Assembly: GCA_040506275.1 (NCBI GenBank) | Contig: JBEVXD010000004.1 | Coordinates: forward strand, 186,001 to 250,000 | Reading direction: 5' to 3' | From: Thiodiazotropha sp040506275 | Lineage (GTDB): Bacteria; Pseudomonadota; Gammaproteobacteria; Chromatiales; Chromatiaceae | Length of the DNA: 64,000 bases | Part shown: piece after piece, positions 44,080 to 51,760 of the stretch | Layout: each line of letters begins with the position of its first letter | Position numbering within the stretch: position 1 is the first letter of the stretch | Translations under genes and position numbers: made by a program | Notes under the pieces: model-generated | Database searches by the model: none | Told to the model about the DNA's origin: nothing | What the model saw: only the letters and a program-made list of their open reading frames with translations

Positions 44080-44583
44080 ATGTCCGATCAACCTTCCACA
44101 GCGATCATAACCGCAGCAGCAAGAAACCTCATTCCCCCGTCGCTGCAGTTTGTCAATTACATGAGCCTGCCCATGCCGGCAGTTGGTGATAACAGACTAT
44201 TTATTGCCTTCCTTTTAGGCCGTGGAGAGGCACTCAACCCTGAGCTCGGGTACCAGGTCTGGCCGCCCAGCCTGCTTGCCCTTTTCGAAATTGAGAATGG
44301 ACAGTTTCACGAAATAAGAGCAGTAACCCCTGCCTATTTTTCTATCGATCAAGAGGCAGATCAGCCAATTGGCAAAGGCGTCTCGCCGCCGGATAAAAAC
44401 ACCACAGACTATTTGCAAAACGAACTGCACCTTTTTCAAAGTTGTGATGCACTCATAAACGCACTACAGACAAAGCAACCTTATCAAAAAGAGCTGGAAC
44501 GATTTGATGACTATGTAAAAGCCCTGACTGATCCGCCTCTGATACCCTATTTACAACAACTGCGCTTATCAAAAGTCGAGTGA
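44080..44583 (+). CDS. Unknown cytoplasmic protein of the type VI island
   Basis: The ATG at 44080 (AAAGGTAGAG upstream) is chosen over an in-frame start that would overlap the preceding gene. 167 residues, no signal peptide or membrane helix, rich in Pro and Gln; LFIAFLLGRGEALNPELGYQVWPPSLLALFEIENGQF is its most structured part. No domain was recognised. Placed between the candidate immunity gene and the DUF2169 gene, it may be a chaperone or a second immunity protein. Confidence 0.5.
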   Translation: MSDQPSTAIITAAARNLIPPSLQFVNYMSLPMPAVGDNRLFIAFLLGRGEALNPELGYQVWPPSLLALFEIENGQFHEIRAVTPAYFSIDQEADQPIGKGVSPPDKNTTDYLQNELHLFQSCDALINALQTKQPYQKELERFDDYVKALTDPPLIPYLQQLRLSKVE

Positions 44584-44599
44584 TCCAGAATCAAATCAA

Positions 44600-45628
44600 A
44601 TGGAGATCATAAACAACACACCTATGCAGACCGGTTACACCCTGAGTCCTGTCCCTGATGGTCGGGATCTACTGGTCATCATTACAAAAGGCACCTTTAT
44701 GATACCGGATGAACAGAAGCCATCCGAGCTCGCAGCGGCTCAACTGCCGTTATTTGAAACAGATATCTACCCTGGTGAACCAGGACTCTCAGCACCAGCA
44801 TATGAGTACGATTTCAGCCCTTTCAAGCGATACTGCGATGTACTCTTGCATGGTAGTGCCTATGCGCCAGGTGGAAGGCCAACAAGTCGGGTTGAAGTGA
44901 GCTTAAGATTGGGATCGCTGCAAAAGTCTTTCGCTGTTATTGGCGATCGCTGTTGGGAATCTGGAAATTTTACGACACAACCAGGCTGCCCTGTTATCTT
45001 CGAACAGATGTCACTCAGTTATGATCGCGCATTTGGCGGTATCGACGATTTTCACAGTAACCGTAATAAGCACACCACCTTCATGAAAAACCCCGCAGGG
45101 AAAGGCTACCACCTGCAGTTAAAAAAGTCGTTTATTGATGGCGCTCCCATGCCAAACACCGAGCAGTTAAGAGATCCCGTCAAAATGCCGAATGGTGACT
45201 ATATGCCGATGTCATTAGGTCCAGTGAGTAGAAGCTGGACGCCTCGCCTACAGCTGGCAGGTACCTATGATCAAGCATGGGTGAAAAATCAATACCCCAC
45301 CCCTCCGAAGGACTTTAACACCGCCTATTTTCAAGCCGCTCCACTTGATCAGCAGATCCCCTACCCGCAGGGAGGAGAGTCTGTTTATCTGAAAAACCTG
45401 ACCCCTGAAGGCGAGACTGGTTTTGTTTTGCCGGCAATCGATTTACCTGTCACCTTTATCAACAGACAAAGTCACCACATTGAGAAGCAAGCGGTAATCG
45501 ACACCATAGTCCTGCAACCTGACGATAGACTTTTTACCATCACATGGCGTACCTACCTACCAATCAATGAGACGATACTTGAAGTACCTCAGGTATTGAT
45601 TGGCAGTAACTCCACTAGCCACTATTAA
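44600..45628 (+). CDS. DUF2169 protein (T6SS effector loading accessory)
   Basis: 342 residues starting MEIINNTPMQTGYTLSPVPDGRDLLVIITKGTF, the typical N-terminus of DUF2169. The middle has the family features CDVLLHGSAYAPGGRPTSRVEVSLRLG and SYDRAFGGID. DUF2169 proteins are encoded beside vgrG, DUF4150/PAAR effectors and are thought to be needed for effector loading or stability. Its stop TAA (45626-45628) is inside a degenerate copy of the dispersed repeat. This gene ends the cargo island. Confidence 0.88.
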   Translation: MEIINNTPMQTGYTLSPVPDGRDLLVIITKGTFMIPDEQKPSELAAAQLPLFETDIYPGEPGLSAPAYEYDFSPFKRYCDVLLHGSAYAPGGRPTSRVEVSLRLGSLQKSFAVIGDRCWESGNFTTQPGCPVIFEQMSLSYDRAFGGIDDFHSNRNKHTTFMKNPAGKGYHLQLKKSFIDGAPMPNTEQLRDPVKMPNGDYMPMSLGPVSRSWTPRLQLAGTYDQAWVKNQYPTPPKDFNTAYFQAAPLDQQIPYPQGGESVYLKNLTPEGETGFVLPAIDLPVTFINRQSHHIEKQAVIDTIVLQPDDRLFTITWRTYLPINETILEVPQVLIGSNSTSHY

Positions 45629-45652
45629 TCCGACACCTCAATAGCCGCTGAC
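45623..45652 (+). repeat. Dispersed intergenic repeat, copy k (degenerate)
   Basis: TATTAATCCGACACCTCAAT followed by AGCCGC; its TAA is the stop of the DUF2169 gene. Confidence 0.5.
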
Positions 45653-45671
45653 ACCGCTACAACAACAATGG

Positions 45672-47060
45672 TCACGCCGCCAAGGTATTTTCAGATTCCA
45701 TAGGTTCAGGCTCAGCCACCTTCATTGTCACCAACTCCTCAGCACTCACCGGATGTATGGCGATGGTCTTATCAAAGTCTGACTTGGTTGCACCCATCTT
45801 CACTGCTACAGCAAACCCCTGAAGCATCTCATCGACATTGTCACCAACCATATGGATACCAGCTATAAGTTCATTCTCTCCGACACAGACCAGCTTCATT
45901 GCTGTCGTCACGCCCTGTGAGGAGAGCGCATAGCGCATTGGCGTGAACTCAGTCTTATAGACTCTGACCAAATCATGTTGGGCACGAGCCTCTGGTTCAG
46001 TAATTCCAATAGTGGCAACAGGAGGATGGGAAAAGACGACACTTGGAATATTCTCATATTCAACCTTGCTATCAAGCTGATTATCAAACAACCGCTCTGC
46101 GAGATGACGACCTGCAGCTATCGCTACCGGAGTCAGAGGTGTTCGCCCAGTAATATCCCCGATAGCATAGATACCAGGGATATTGGTATTCTGATATTCA
46201 TCCGTAGGTACGATACCATTACCCAGTAGGGTAACCCCAGTCGAGTCAAGATTGAGACTAGCCGTATTCGGTGCCCTCCCAACGGCCCATATGACCGTAT
46301 CAAAGCCAGATAGAGAATCACCACCCATGCCATTTAGAACAATCCCCGTGTCACTCTGCTCCAGACCGGTGACCTGAAACGAAAGCCGTTGTGTAACACC
46401 CTGCTTTTCCATTTCATCCATCAAAACCCGGCTGACCATAGGATCAAAGAGTTCGAGCAAACGCTCCTCCAGGGCAACCAGGGTAACCTGTGACCCCAAT
46501 GCCGCGAGTAGCCCGGCAAGCTCCACGCCGATATAACCACCACCAATCACAGCCACCTTTTTCGGTTGTTCACTCAGTGCAAAGAAACCATCAGAAGTGA
46601 TCCCCAACTCGGCACCAGCCACACCAGGTACAATCGGATAGCCACCAGTGGCAACAACAATATGATCAGCCGCATAGGTCTGACCCTCTACATCAATCTC
46701 CCCAGGCCCAAGGAATCGCGCCCTACCTTTAAGATGAGTAATATTGAGTTGGTCGACGTAACCATCCCAATAGCTATTGATGTTCTGAATGTAGGCCTGC
46801 CGACCACTAACCAGTTTGCCCCAATCTGTGTCACCTCTTTGCGCTGTAACGCCAAACTCATTCGCGTCATCAACCGCATGCGCCAAATGCGCAGCAGTCC
46901 ACATCACCTTCTTGGGCACGCAACCGCTATTGACACAGGTGCCACCCAGACTGGCTGGCTCCACCACCGCAACTCGACGGCCATACTGAGCAGCCTTTTC
47001 CGCTACAGCTAAACCGCCACTGCCACCACCGATGGCGATTAAATCGAAATGTCTGTTCAT
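45672..47060 (-). CDS. garA: Glutathione (amide) reductase, predicted NADH-preferring
   Basis: The ATG at 47060 has GGAG six bases upstream. FAD-binding GGGSGG, redox-active C42-V-N-S-G-C47, a Rossmann GGGYIGVE segment and the C-terminal HPVSAEE (catalytic His) define the glutathione reductase family. At residues 195-200, where NADPH-dependent enzymes have Arg-rich LxRR or VRKH, it has VALEER, with Glu suited to bind the NADH ribose. In Chromatium gracile a NADH-dependent glutathione amide reductase (garA) is adjacent to a peroxiredoxin-glutaredoxin gene (garB); here the same pair is seen. The substrate could equally be ordinary glutathione. Confidence 0.85.
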   Translation of the reverse strand: MNRHFDLIAIGGGSGGLAVAEKAAQYGRRVAVVEPASLGGTCVNSGCVPKKVMWTAAHLAHAVDDANEFGVTAQRGDTDWGKLVSGRQAYIQNINSYWDGYVDQLNITHLKGRARFLGPGEIDVEGQTYAADHIVVATGGYPIVPGVAGAELGITSDGFFALSEQPKKVAVIGGGYIGVELAGLLAALGSQVTLVALEERLLELFDPMVSRVLMDEMEKQGVTQRLSFQVTGLEQSDTGIVLNGMGGDSLSGFDTVIWAVGRAPNTASLNLDSTGVTLLGNGIVPTDEYQNTNIPGIYAIGDITGRTPLTPVAIAAGRHLAERLFDNQLDSKVEYENIPSVVFSHPPVATIGITEPEARAQHDLVRVYKTEFTPMRYALSSQGVTTAMKLVCVGENELIAGIHMVGDNVDEMLQGFAVAVKMGATKSDFDKTIAIHPVSAEELVTMKVAEPEPMESENTLAA

Positions 47061-47087
47061 GATGATCTCCATTGCATTCTGTTGCTA

Positions 47088-47108
47088 TCCCTCATACCTG
47101 ATGAGGGA
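47088..47108. other. Hairpin between garB and garA
   Basis: TCCCTCAT and ATGAGGGA form a perfect 8-bp stem with a five-base loop, 27 bases before the reductase start. It may attenuate or stabilise the downstream message. Confidence 0.5.
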
Positions 47109-47148
47109 CAGTCTCAAGGCAGGGTAAGGCCTTGCGCATCGTATTTGG

Positions 47149-47898
47149 TTAAGCAGCACTTCTGCTCTGTTCTGAAAGATAGACATCCAGATCATCCGAC
47201 CCACCGATACGTTCACCGTTGATGAAGACCTGTGGTACAACCGACTCACCGGCAACGGCACGTAGACTGCCTTCGTTGTAATCCCTATTGAGCACCAGCT
47301 CTTCGAACTCGATCCCTGCATCTCTCAGCATCCCTTTGGCTCTGACACAGAAGGGACAACCTTCACGGGTAAACAGGGTGACATCCAGAGGCTTAGGTTG
47401 TTGAGGCGCAATATATGCCAGCATATTATCGGCATCCGAGACCTCAAAGGGGTCTCCTGGAACATCAGGCTCGATGAACATCTTCTCGATTACCCCATCT
47501 TTAACAAGCATGGAGTAACGCCAGGATCTATCACCAAAACCGAGATCCTCTTTTGATACCAGCATGCCCATACCACGGGCGAAATCACCATTGCCATCTG
47601 GCAGAAAAGTGATCTGGTCAGCCTTCTGCTCCAGCTTCCACTCATTCATTACAAAGGCGTCATTAACAGAGATACAGATCACCTCATCAACCCCCTGTCT
47701 TTTCAACACCGGAGTCAGCTGGTTATAGCGGGGCACATGGGTAGATGAGCAGGTGGGCGTAAAGGCACCTGGTAAGGCAAACACCACCACAGTCTTACCT
47801 TTGAATATCTCGTCACTGCTGACATCGACCCACTCGTGCTCACGACGGGTACGGAAGGTGACACTAGGTACGGTCTGATTTTCGCGATTGGTTAACAT
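47149..47898 (-). CDS. garB: Hybrid peroxiredoxin-glutaredoxin (Prx5-Grx)
   Basis: The ATG at 47898 has CAGGAG upstream. Residues 1-165 are a Prx5-type peroxiredoxin with peroxidatic C50 in GAFTPTCSSTHVP; residues 170-249 are a glutaredoxin with C181-P-F-C184 and the substrate motif VVPQVFINGERIGGSDDL. The fused enzyme reduces peroxides with glutathione or glutathione amide, which the reductase downstream regenerates. The pair forms a complete NAD(P)H-peroxide cycle. The length and fusion order equal those of known hybrid Prx5 enzymes of Chromatium and Haemophilus. Confidence 0.93.
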   Translation of the reverse strand: MLTNRENQTVPSVTFRTRREHEWVDVSSDEIFKGKTVVVFALPGAFTPTCSSTHVPRYNQLTPVLKRQGVDEVICISVNDAFVMNEWKLEQKADQITFLPDGNGDFARGMGMLVSKEDLGFGDRSWRYSMLVKDGVIEKMFIEPDVPGDPFEVSDADNMLAYIAPQQPKPLDVTLFTREGCPFCVRAKGMLRDAGIEFEELVLNRDYNEGSLRAVAGESVVPQVFINGERIGGSDDLDVYLSEQSRSAA

Positions 47899-48038
47899 TA
47901 TTATCTCCTGAGTTTTAAAAAAGTCTGTAAACTTGGAGGGAACTCTACGCCAACCCAATTAATTGGTATATTCGTTTATTTATATCTATTTAATAGATTC
48001 TTCCTATCAACAAAAGCAGTCAAGAGAAAGATCTTCCC

Positions 48039-48063
48039 GTAGGGTGCGGCCCTGCCGAACCAT
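48039..48063 (+). repeat. REP-like half-palindrome (GTAGGGTGCGG type)
   Basis: GTAGGGTGCGGCCCTGCC then GAACCAT; one base off the copies at 48896 and 49131. It lies upstream of garB. Confidence 0.75.
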
Positions 48064-48150
48064 GACTGGCAAACGGTACCAGAGGGATTGAGATCCCCTC
48101 TCAGTCAAATGTAGGCCTTTAGACGAAACTTAAGATGGTTTAGGCTTTAC

Positions 48151-48192
48151 TATTAACCCGCCAATTAAATAGGTCATCTTCAGCGTGGTTAG
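48151..48192 (+). repeat. Dispersed intergenic repeat, copy f
   Basis: TATTAACCCGCCAATTAAAT followed by AGGTCATCTTCAGCG and TGGTTAGTA; inverted ends as in copies a and c. Upstream of yajD. Confidence 0.7.
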
Positions 48193-48234
48193 TAAGTAAC
48201 AATGTCTGAATTCAAACATTAAGGGACCATCACC

Positions 48235-48603
48235 ATGACATCGGAAAGCTCTTCAGACAAACTCGACCGCATCGTTGCTGAGGCACACCATAACCGGGAG
48301 CAGCGAGATAAAGGGTACCGCGAGCGAGCATTGAAGATGTACCCCTGGGTTTGCGGACGCTGCGCGCGGGAGTTCAGCCGCGAAAATCTACGTGAACTGA
48401 CGGTACATCATCGCGACCACAATCACGACAATAACCCAGCGGATGGCAGCAACTGGGAGTTGCTGTGCATCTACTGTCACGACAACGAACACTCCCGCTA
48501 CAAAGATTCAGCCTATGGTGATGCCGCAGACAGCAAGCAGACAAACACCACCACCCATAACCCATTCGCAGATCTGGCGGAGATGCTCAAGGAGAAGAAG
48601 TAG
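48235..48603 (+). CDS. yajD: YajD-like HNH nuclease
   Basis: 122 residues. YRERALKMYPWVCGRCAREFSRENLRELTVHHRDHNHDNNPADGSNWELLCIYCHDNEHSRY is very close to E. coli YajD: two CxxC zinc pairs (CGRC, CIYC) and the HH...N...H core of HNH endonucleases. The cellular role of YajD is not established. The C-terminal 25 residues are disordered and acidic/basic. It sits two bases before the DUF2164 gene, so the two are probably one transcript. Confidence 0.93.
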   Translation: MTSESSSDKLDRIVAEAHHNREQRDKGYRERALKMYPWVCGRCAREFSRENLRELTVHHRDHNHDNNPADGSNWELLCIYCHDNEHSRYKDSAYGDAADSKQTNTTTHNPFADLAEMLKEKK

Positions 48604-48605
48604 CC

Positions 48606-48860
48606 ATGTCGAAGATTGAATTTTCAAAGGACGAAAAGGAACTTATCGTGCATAAGATCAAGCGCTACTTCAGCAAGGAAATGGATCAGGAGATTGGACA
48701 ATTCGATGCGGAATTCCTTCTGGATTTCTTTTCCTCGGAGATTGGCCCCTACTACTACAACCGCGGATTGCAAGATGCCCGAGCTGTGCTGGAGAGCCGG
48801 TTGGAAAACATAGACGAGGCACTCTACGAGATTGAGAAGCCGACTGAGATGGTTCGTTAA
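48606..48860 (+). CDS. DUF2164 family protein
   Basis: 84 residues, cytoplasmic. IEFSKDEKELIVHKIKRYFSKEMDQEIGQFDAEFLLDFFSSEIGPYYYNRGLQDA is characteristic of DUF2164. The function of this family is unknown. It starts two bases after the yajD stop, suggesting translation coupling with the HNH nuclease. Confidence 0.88.
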   Translation: MSKIEFSKDEKELIVHKIKRYFSKEMDQEIGQFDAEFLLDFFSSEIGPYYYNRGLQDARAVLESRLENIDEALYEIEKPTEMVR

Positions 48861-48895
48861 TCCTGAACGAATGAAGATTGAGAATAGAGCGATGT

Positions 48896-48920
48896 GTAGG
48901 GTGCGGCCCTGCCGCACCAT
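48896..48920 (+). repeat. REP-like half-palindrome, copy after DUF2164
   Basis: Identical to 49131-49155. The similarity spans about 90 bp in total (GAGATGGTTC through AAACCAC), so 48846-48942 and 49089-49177 are long direct repeats. Confidence 0.85.
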
Positions 48921-49002
48921 GTCCAACTAAAAACTAAACCACTCTACAAGTCATCATAATTTTAGTGGTGTACCAACAATGTCGTCAAAATCGAAAGGCA
49001 AG

Positions 49003-49083
49003 GTAGCCTGGATCGAGTGAAGCGGAATCCGGGAAGATTGATGCAGTGTTCTCCCGGATTCCGTTGCACTTCATCCAGGCTAC
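49003..49083. repeat. REP-like palindrome (GTAGCCTGGAT type)
   Basis: The arms 49003-49034 and 49052-49083 pair at most positions (GTAGCCTGGAT, GCGGAATCCGGGA on one side). Another widespread gammaproteobacterial palindrome class, here between the two long direct repeats. Confidence 0.85.
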
Positions 49084-49130
49084 GGGCTGAGATGGTTCAG
49101 AACGAGTGAAGATTAAGAAAAGTGCGATGT

Positions 49131-49155
49131 GTAGGGTGCGGCCCTGCCGCACCAT
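49131..49155 (+). repeat. REP-like half-palindrome, second direct copy
   Basis: GTAGGGTGCGGCCCTGCC then GCACCAT; forms, with the reverse copy at 49250-49274, a 25-bp perfect inverted pair 94 bp apart. Confidence 0.85.
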
Positions 49156-49249
49156 GTCCAACTAAAAACCAAACCACCTAACGAATCGGTGTAGAGACGC
49201 TGCTGGTATTGAACAAACTATCTGGGGTTTTTAGTGAATGCTCACCCTG

Positions 49250-49274
49250 ATGGTGCGGCAGGGCCGCACCCTAC
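49250..49274 (-). repeat. REP-like half-palindrome, inverted copy
   Basis: Exact reverse complement of 49131-49155. A further partial copy (GGCTCTGCCGCACCAT) is at 49302-49317. The whole 48846-49318 stretch has no gene. Confidence 0.85.
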
Positions 49275-49355
49275 GACTCATCATGTCTTTTGGTGGGACA
49301 TGGCTCTGCCGCACCATATTATTTGAGTGATACTTACCAGCAAATAGTCTTCAGG

Positions 49356-50000
49356 CTATTGCATCGCTAATTTAACCTTCTTCAAAGCCTCTTCAATCTC
49401 CGCACGTCGCCCCGCATCGGCAATGGGTCTACTATCACGGGCAGGTGCTGCCAATGCACGTGTTAACACTTCTACGGCTTCACTGTACTCTCCTTCCTGC
49501 AACAGAAAGTCGCCATAAAAATAGTTCGGATCCATGCCATTTGGATTAACCGCCAGTGCTTTTTTCAGATAACTTTTTGCCTTGTCATCACTGCCGAAGC
49601 CGATCGGCCATCCAGGTACCTGATAGTAGAGACTGCCTAGTGAGGTATAAACAGAGCCATTCAGCACATCAGGATCGAAAGCCTCAGCTCGCTCAAGCAG
49701 CTTCTTCGCCTCCTTAACCAGAGACAAGGCACCTAAACCACCCTTTTCACCAGCTAATGTTGAAACAATGATCGCATGCCAAACAATAGGCTCTGCCGTA
49801 CCAGGATTATCTTTAACCAAGGTTTCTGCCTTTTCAGTGAGCTTTTCGAGTGCCTCAACCCGCTGATCTTCCGGCATCTGATATTTTATTTCCGCCCAAC
49901 TTTCGCTTAAAGCTAACACCTCGGTCGACATGGCGACCGCAGCATTCAGGGAACCCAGGGGAAATATTGTAAATAGCATGAGTAAGAATAACTTTTTCAT
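49356..50000 (-). CDS. Exported TPR protein, last gene of the acyl operon
   Basis: 214 residues with signal peptide (cleaved near LNA-AV). The body is helical with TPR-like repeats: KAKSYLKKALAVNPNGMDPNYFYGDFLLQEGEYSEAVEVLTRALAAP is the clearest pair. Its ATG overlaps the SDR stop by four bases, so it is translationally coupled to the enzymes before it. It is probably a periplasmic helper or binding scaffold. The role is unknown. Confidence 0.78.
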   Translation of the reverse strand: MKKLFLLMLFTIFPLGSLNAAVAMSTEVLALSESWAEIKYQMPEDQRVEALEKLTEKAETLVKDNPGTAEPIVWHAIIVSTLAGEKGGLGALSLVKEAKKLLERAEAFDPDVLNGSVYTSLGSLYYQVPGWPIGFGSDDKAKSYLKKALAVNPNGMDPNYFYGDFLLQEGEYSEAVEVLTRALAAPARDSRPIADAGRRAEIEEALKKVKLAMQ

Positions 50001-50803
50001 GAGACACCTTCTTTCGTAAAAGTCATCATTTTATGATTCTGTTTTTTCAACGCGCCATCCACCACTCTCGGCAGCAAGGCATTGATACGTACAAACAAGG
50101 ACTCTGGAAAACCCAGATAGACATCTTTGCGCTCTTTAACGATCGCATCCACAATCTTTGCGGCAACCCACTCTGGCTCATCCATATTCATCTTAACTGC
50201 ATCAGCCATACGATAAATTGCTGATGAGTTAAGTTTGGTTTTTACCCCTCTGGGTGCCACATAGGTAACGCCAACGCCCGTACCTTCCAACTCACGACGC
50301 AGCGCTTCTGAAAACCCACGCAAGCCGAACTTACTGGTCGAGTATGAAGCAAACCAGGCAAAGGCGATCGATCCGAAGGTTGAACCTACATTGACTATCT
50401 GCCCTTTGCCCTGATCCATCATTCTGTTTACAACCTGCCGGGCTAACTGCATTGGCACCAAGGTATTGAGTTGAATAATACGATTAATCATCTCCGGATC
50501 CTCTTCTGCAAAAGGCCGAAAGCTGAGCAGACCGGCATTGTTAATTAATATATCAACACCACCCAACTCCTTTATTGACAGATCGATTGCACTCGAGCGA
50601 GCCTCAGCATCAAGCAGATCAACCGGAAACAGTAGCGGTTTTGAGGTTGCTCCCTCGACCTTGCCGGCAGCTTGTTGCAATGCGGATTGGTCTCTTCCCA
50701 ACAGTGCCAATCTGGCACCTTTTGCAACCAACTTCTCAACCACTTCAGAACCAATCCCGCCACCAGCACCGGTGATAATAATTCTTGCACCTTTAAGCTT
50801 CAT
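49997..50803 (-). CDS. Short-chain dehydrogenase/reductase
   Basis: The ATG at 50803 is nine bases after AGGAGG; upstream ATGs are too close to that site. 268 residues. TGAGGGIGSEVVEKL is the Rossmann cofactor motif, NNAG and the catalytic S-Y-K (YSTSK, with Ser in GSTFGS) are present. Arg in the LLGRDQS segment suggests NADP(H). It starts one base from the stop of the small membrane protein. In this operon it may reduce or oxidise an acyl-derived keto group or aldehyde; the substrate cannot be read. Confidence 0.9.
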   Translation of the reverse strand: MKLKGARIIITGAGGGIGSEVVEKLVAKGARLALLGRDQSALQQAAGKVEGATSKPLLFPVDLLDAEARSSAIDLSIKELGGVDILINNAGLLSFRPFAEEDPEMINRIIQLNTLVPMQLARQVVNRMMDQGKGQIVNVGSTFGSIAFAWFASYSTSKFGLRGFSEALRRELEGTGVGVTYVAPRGVKTKLNSSAIYRMADAVKMNMDEPEWVAAKIVDAIVKERKDVYLGFPESLFVRINALLPRVVDGALKKQNHKMMTFTKEGVS

Positions 50804-50804
50804 C

Positions 50805-51071
50805 CTATTCATCCTCCTGAATATTAATGTTAGAAGGGAGTGACAAAGCCAGTCGTTGTTCATGGCCAGTAACCAAATCAGATGACCTCTCCTGCTTGCT
50901 TTTCACGAAACGAAAATAGGTTTGATTTGAAAGAAAAAAGTGCAGACCAGCATAGATAATCCCAGTAATTGTCAGTACCAAAACTGCAATCATTGCCAAT
51001 TCAAGCCACTCCATCAGATAGGTTGGATCTATGAACCAGGGCATGACATTTCCGAACATTATGTTATTCAT
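50805..51071 (-). CDS. Small membrane protein of the acyl operon
   Basis: 88 residues from the ATG at 51071, which has GAGGAGG seven bases upstream. One strong transmembrane helix (LAMIAVLVLTITGIIYAGLHFFL, about 24-46), with a preceding segment WFIDPTYLMEWLE and a charged, basic then acidic cytoplasmic tail. No family was recognised. It starts 11 bases after the diiron-enzyme stop and ends one base before the SDR start, so it belongs to the operon; it could dock the enzymes at the membrane. Confidence 0.65.
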   Translation of the reverse strand: MNNIMFGNVMPWFIDPTYLMEWLELAMIAVLVLTITGIIYAGLHFFLSNQTYFRFVKSKQERSSDLVTGHEQRLALSLPSNINIQEDE

Positions 51072-51082
51072 ACATACCTCCT

Positions 51083-51760
51083 CTAAGCCACTTTTACAGT
51101 ACTGTTTAATATCAGCGGAAGATTGCGAAAGATATCGCCGTACAATTTGTAGAAGTGTTTCGCTGTGTGTATTACGAAACAACGATCACCCTCACTCTCG
51201 AGACGATTAACCAAATCTTGATAAAACTGCATATGGGAGATATCCAGTGAACCGTGGCTGGTCAGGTAGGTAAATGCATTGCTCGGCAGATTGAGATTAG
51301 CCTGGGTTGCCTTAGCCGCTTTGGTTGCCAGTTCAATACTGGTGCCTTCCAACACCAGCACCATGCCAAGGAAACCGATTGGATTGCGGCGTTGAACAAT
51401 ATCGTAGGCATAGGCACACATCAGCTCTGCAGAGATCCCCGGTGTTCCATGACGAACGGCTTCCGGGTCACCACCACAGACTTCAATATCATTTAAAATC
51501 CACTCCTGATGCCCCAGCTCCTCTTCAATGTAGTGTGCCATTGCATCTCGCAGCCACTCCATCTGATGAGGCACTTTGGAACCACAAGCCATCAATAGAG
51601 GCGTGGTGTGTTTCACATGATGGTAGGCCTCAGTCAGAAAAGCGATATAGCTCTTAAGCGAAAGCTCTCCTCTTGCACCATGTTGAACAAAAGGGATATC
51701 AAATAGCGCCGCCCGCTCCTCTTCGGTCTCTGCTAACATCTGCTTAAAAAAATCACTCAT
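51083..51760 (-). CDS. Haem-oxygenase-like diiron enzyme (HDO/TenA superfamily)
   Basis: 225 residues, all-helical. Candidate metal ligands with the spacing of haem-oxygenase-like oxidases are E81/H84 in YIEEELGHQEW, E138 in LVLEGTS, and H169, D173 and H176 in SHGSLDISHMQFY. Members of this group, such as UndA, use two irons and O2 to oxidise or shorten fatty-acid-like and amino-acid-derived chains. The start overlaps the AMP-ligase stop by four bases. A job on an acyl chain activated by that ligase is inferred. The alternative is a TenA-like hydrolase, but no TenA Cys is evident. Confidence 0.78.
   Translation of the reverse strand: MSDFFKQMLAETEEERAALFDIPFVQHGARGELSLKSYIAFLTEAYHHVKHTTPLLMACGSKVPHQMEWLRDAMAHYIEEELGHQEWILNDIEVCGGDPEAVRHGTPGISAELMCAYAYDIVQRRNPIGFLGMVLVLEGTSIELATKAAKATQANLNLPSNAFTYLTSHGSLDISHMQFYQDLVNRLESEGDRCFVIHTAKHFYKLYGDIFRNLPLILNSTVKVA

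Noticed and set aside
40185..45628. Complete type VI secretion system
   Set aside because: No sheath, baseplate, membrane-complex or ClpV genes are present; the Hcp-like protein at 16304 has a signal peptide and is not a normal tube subunit.
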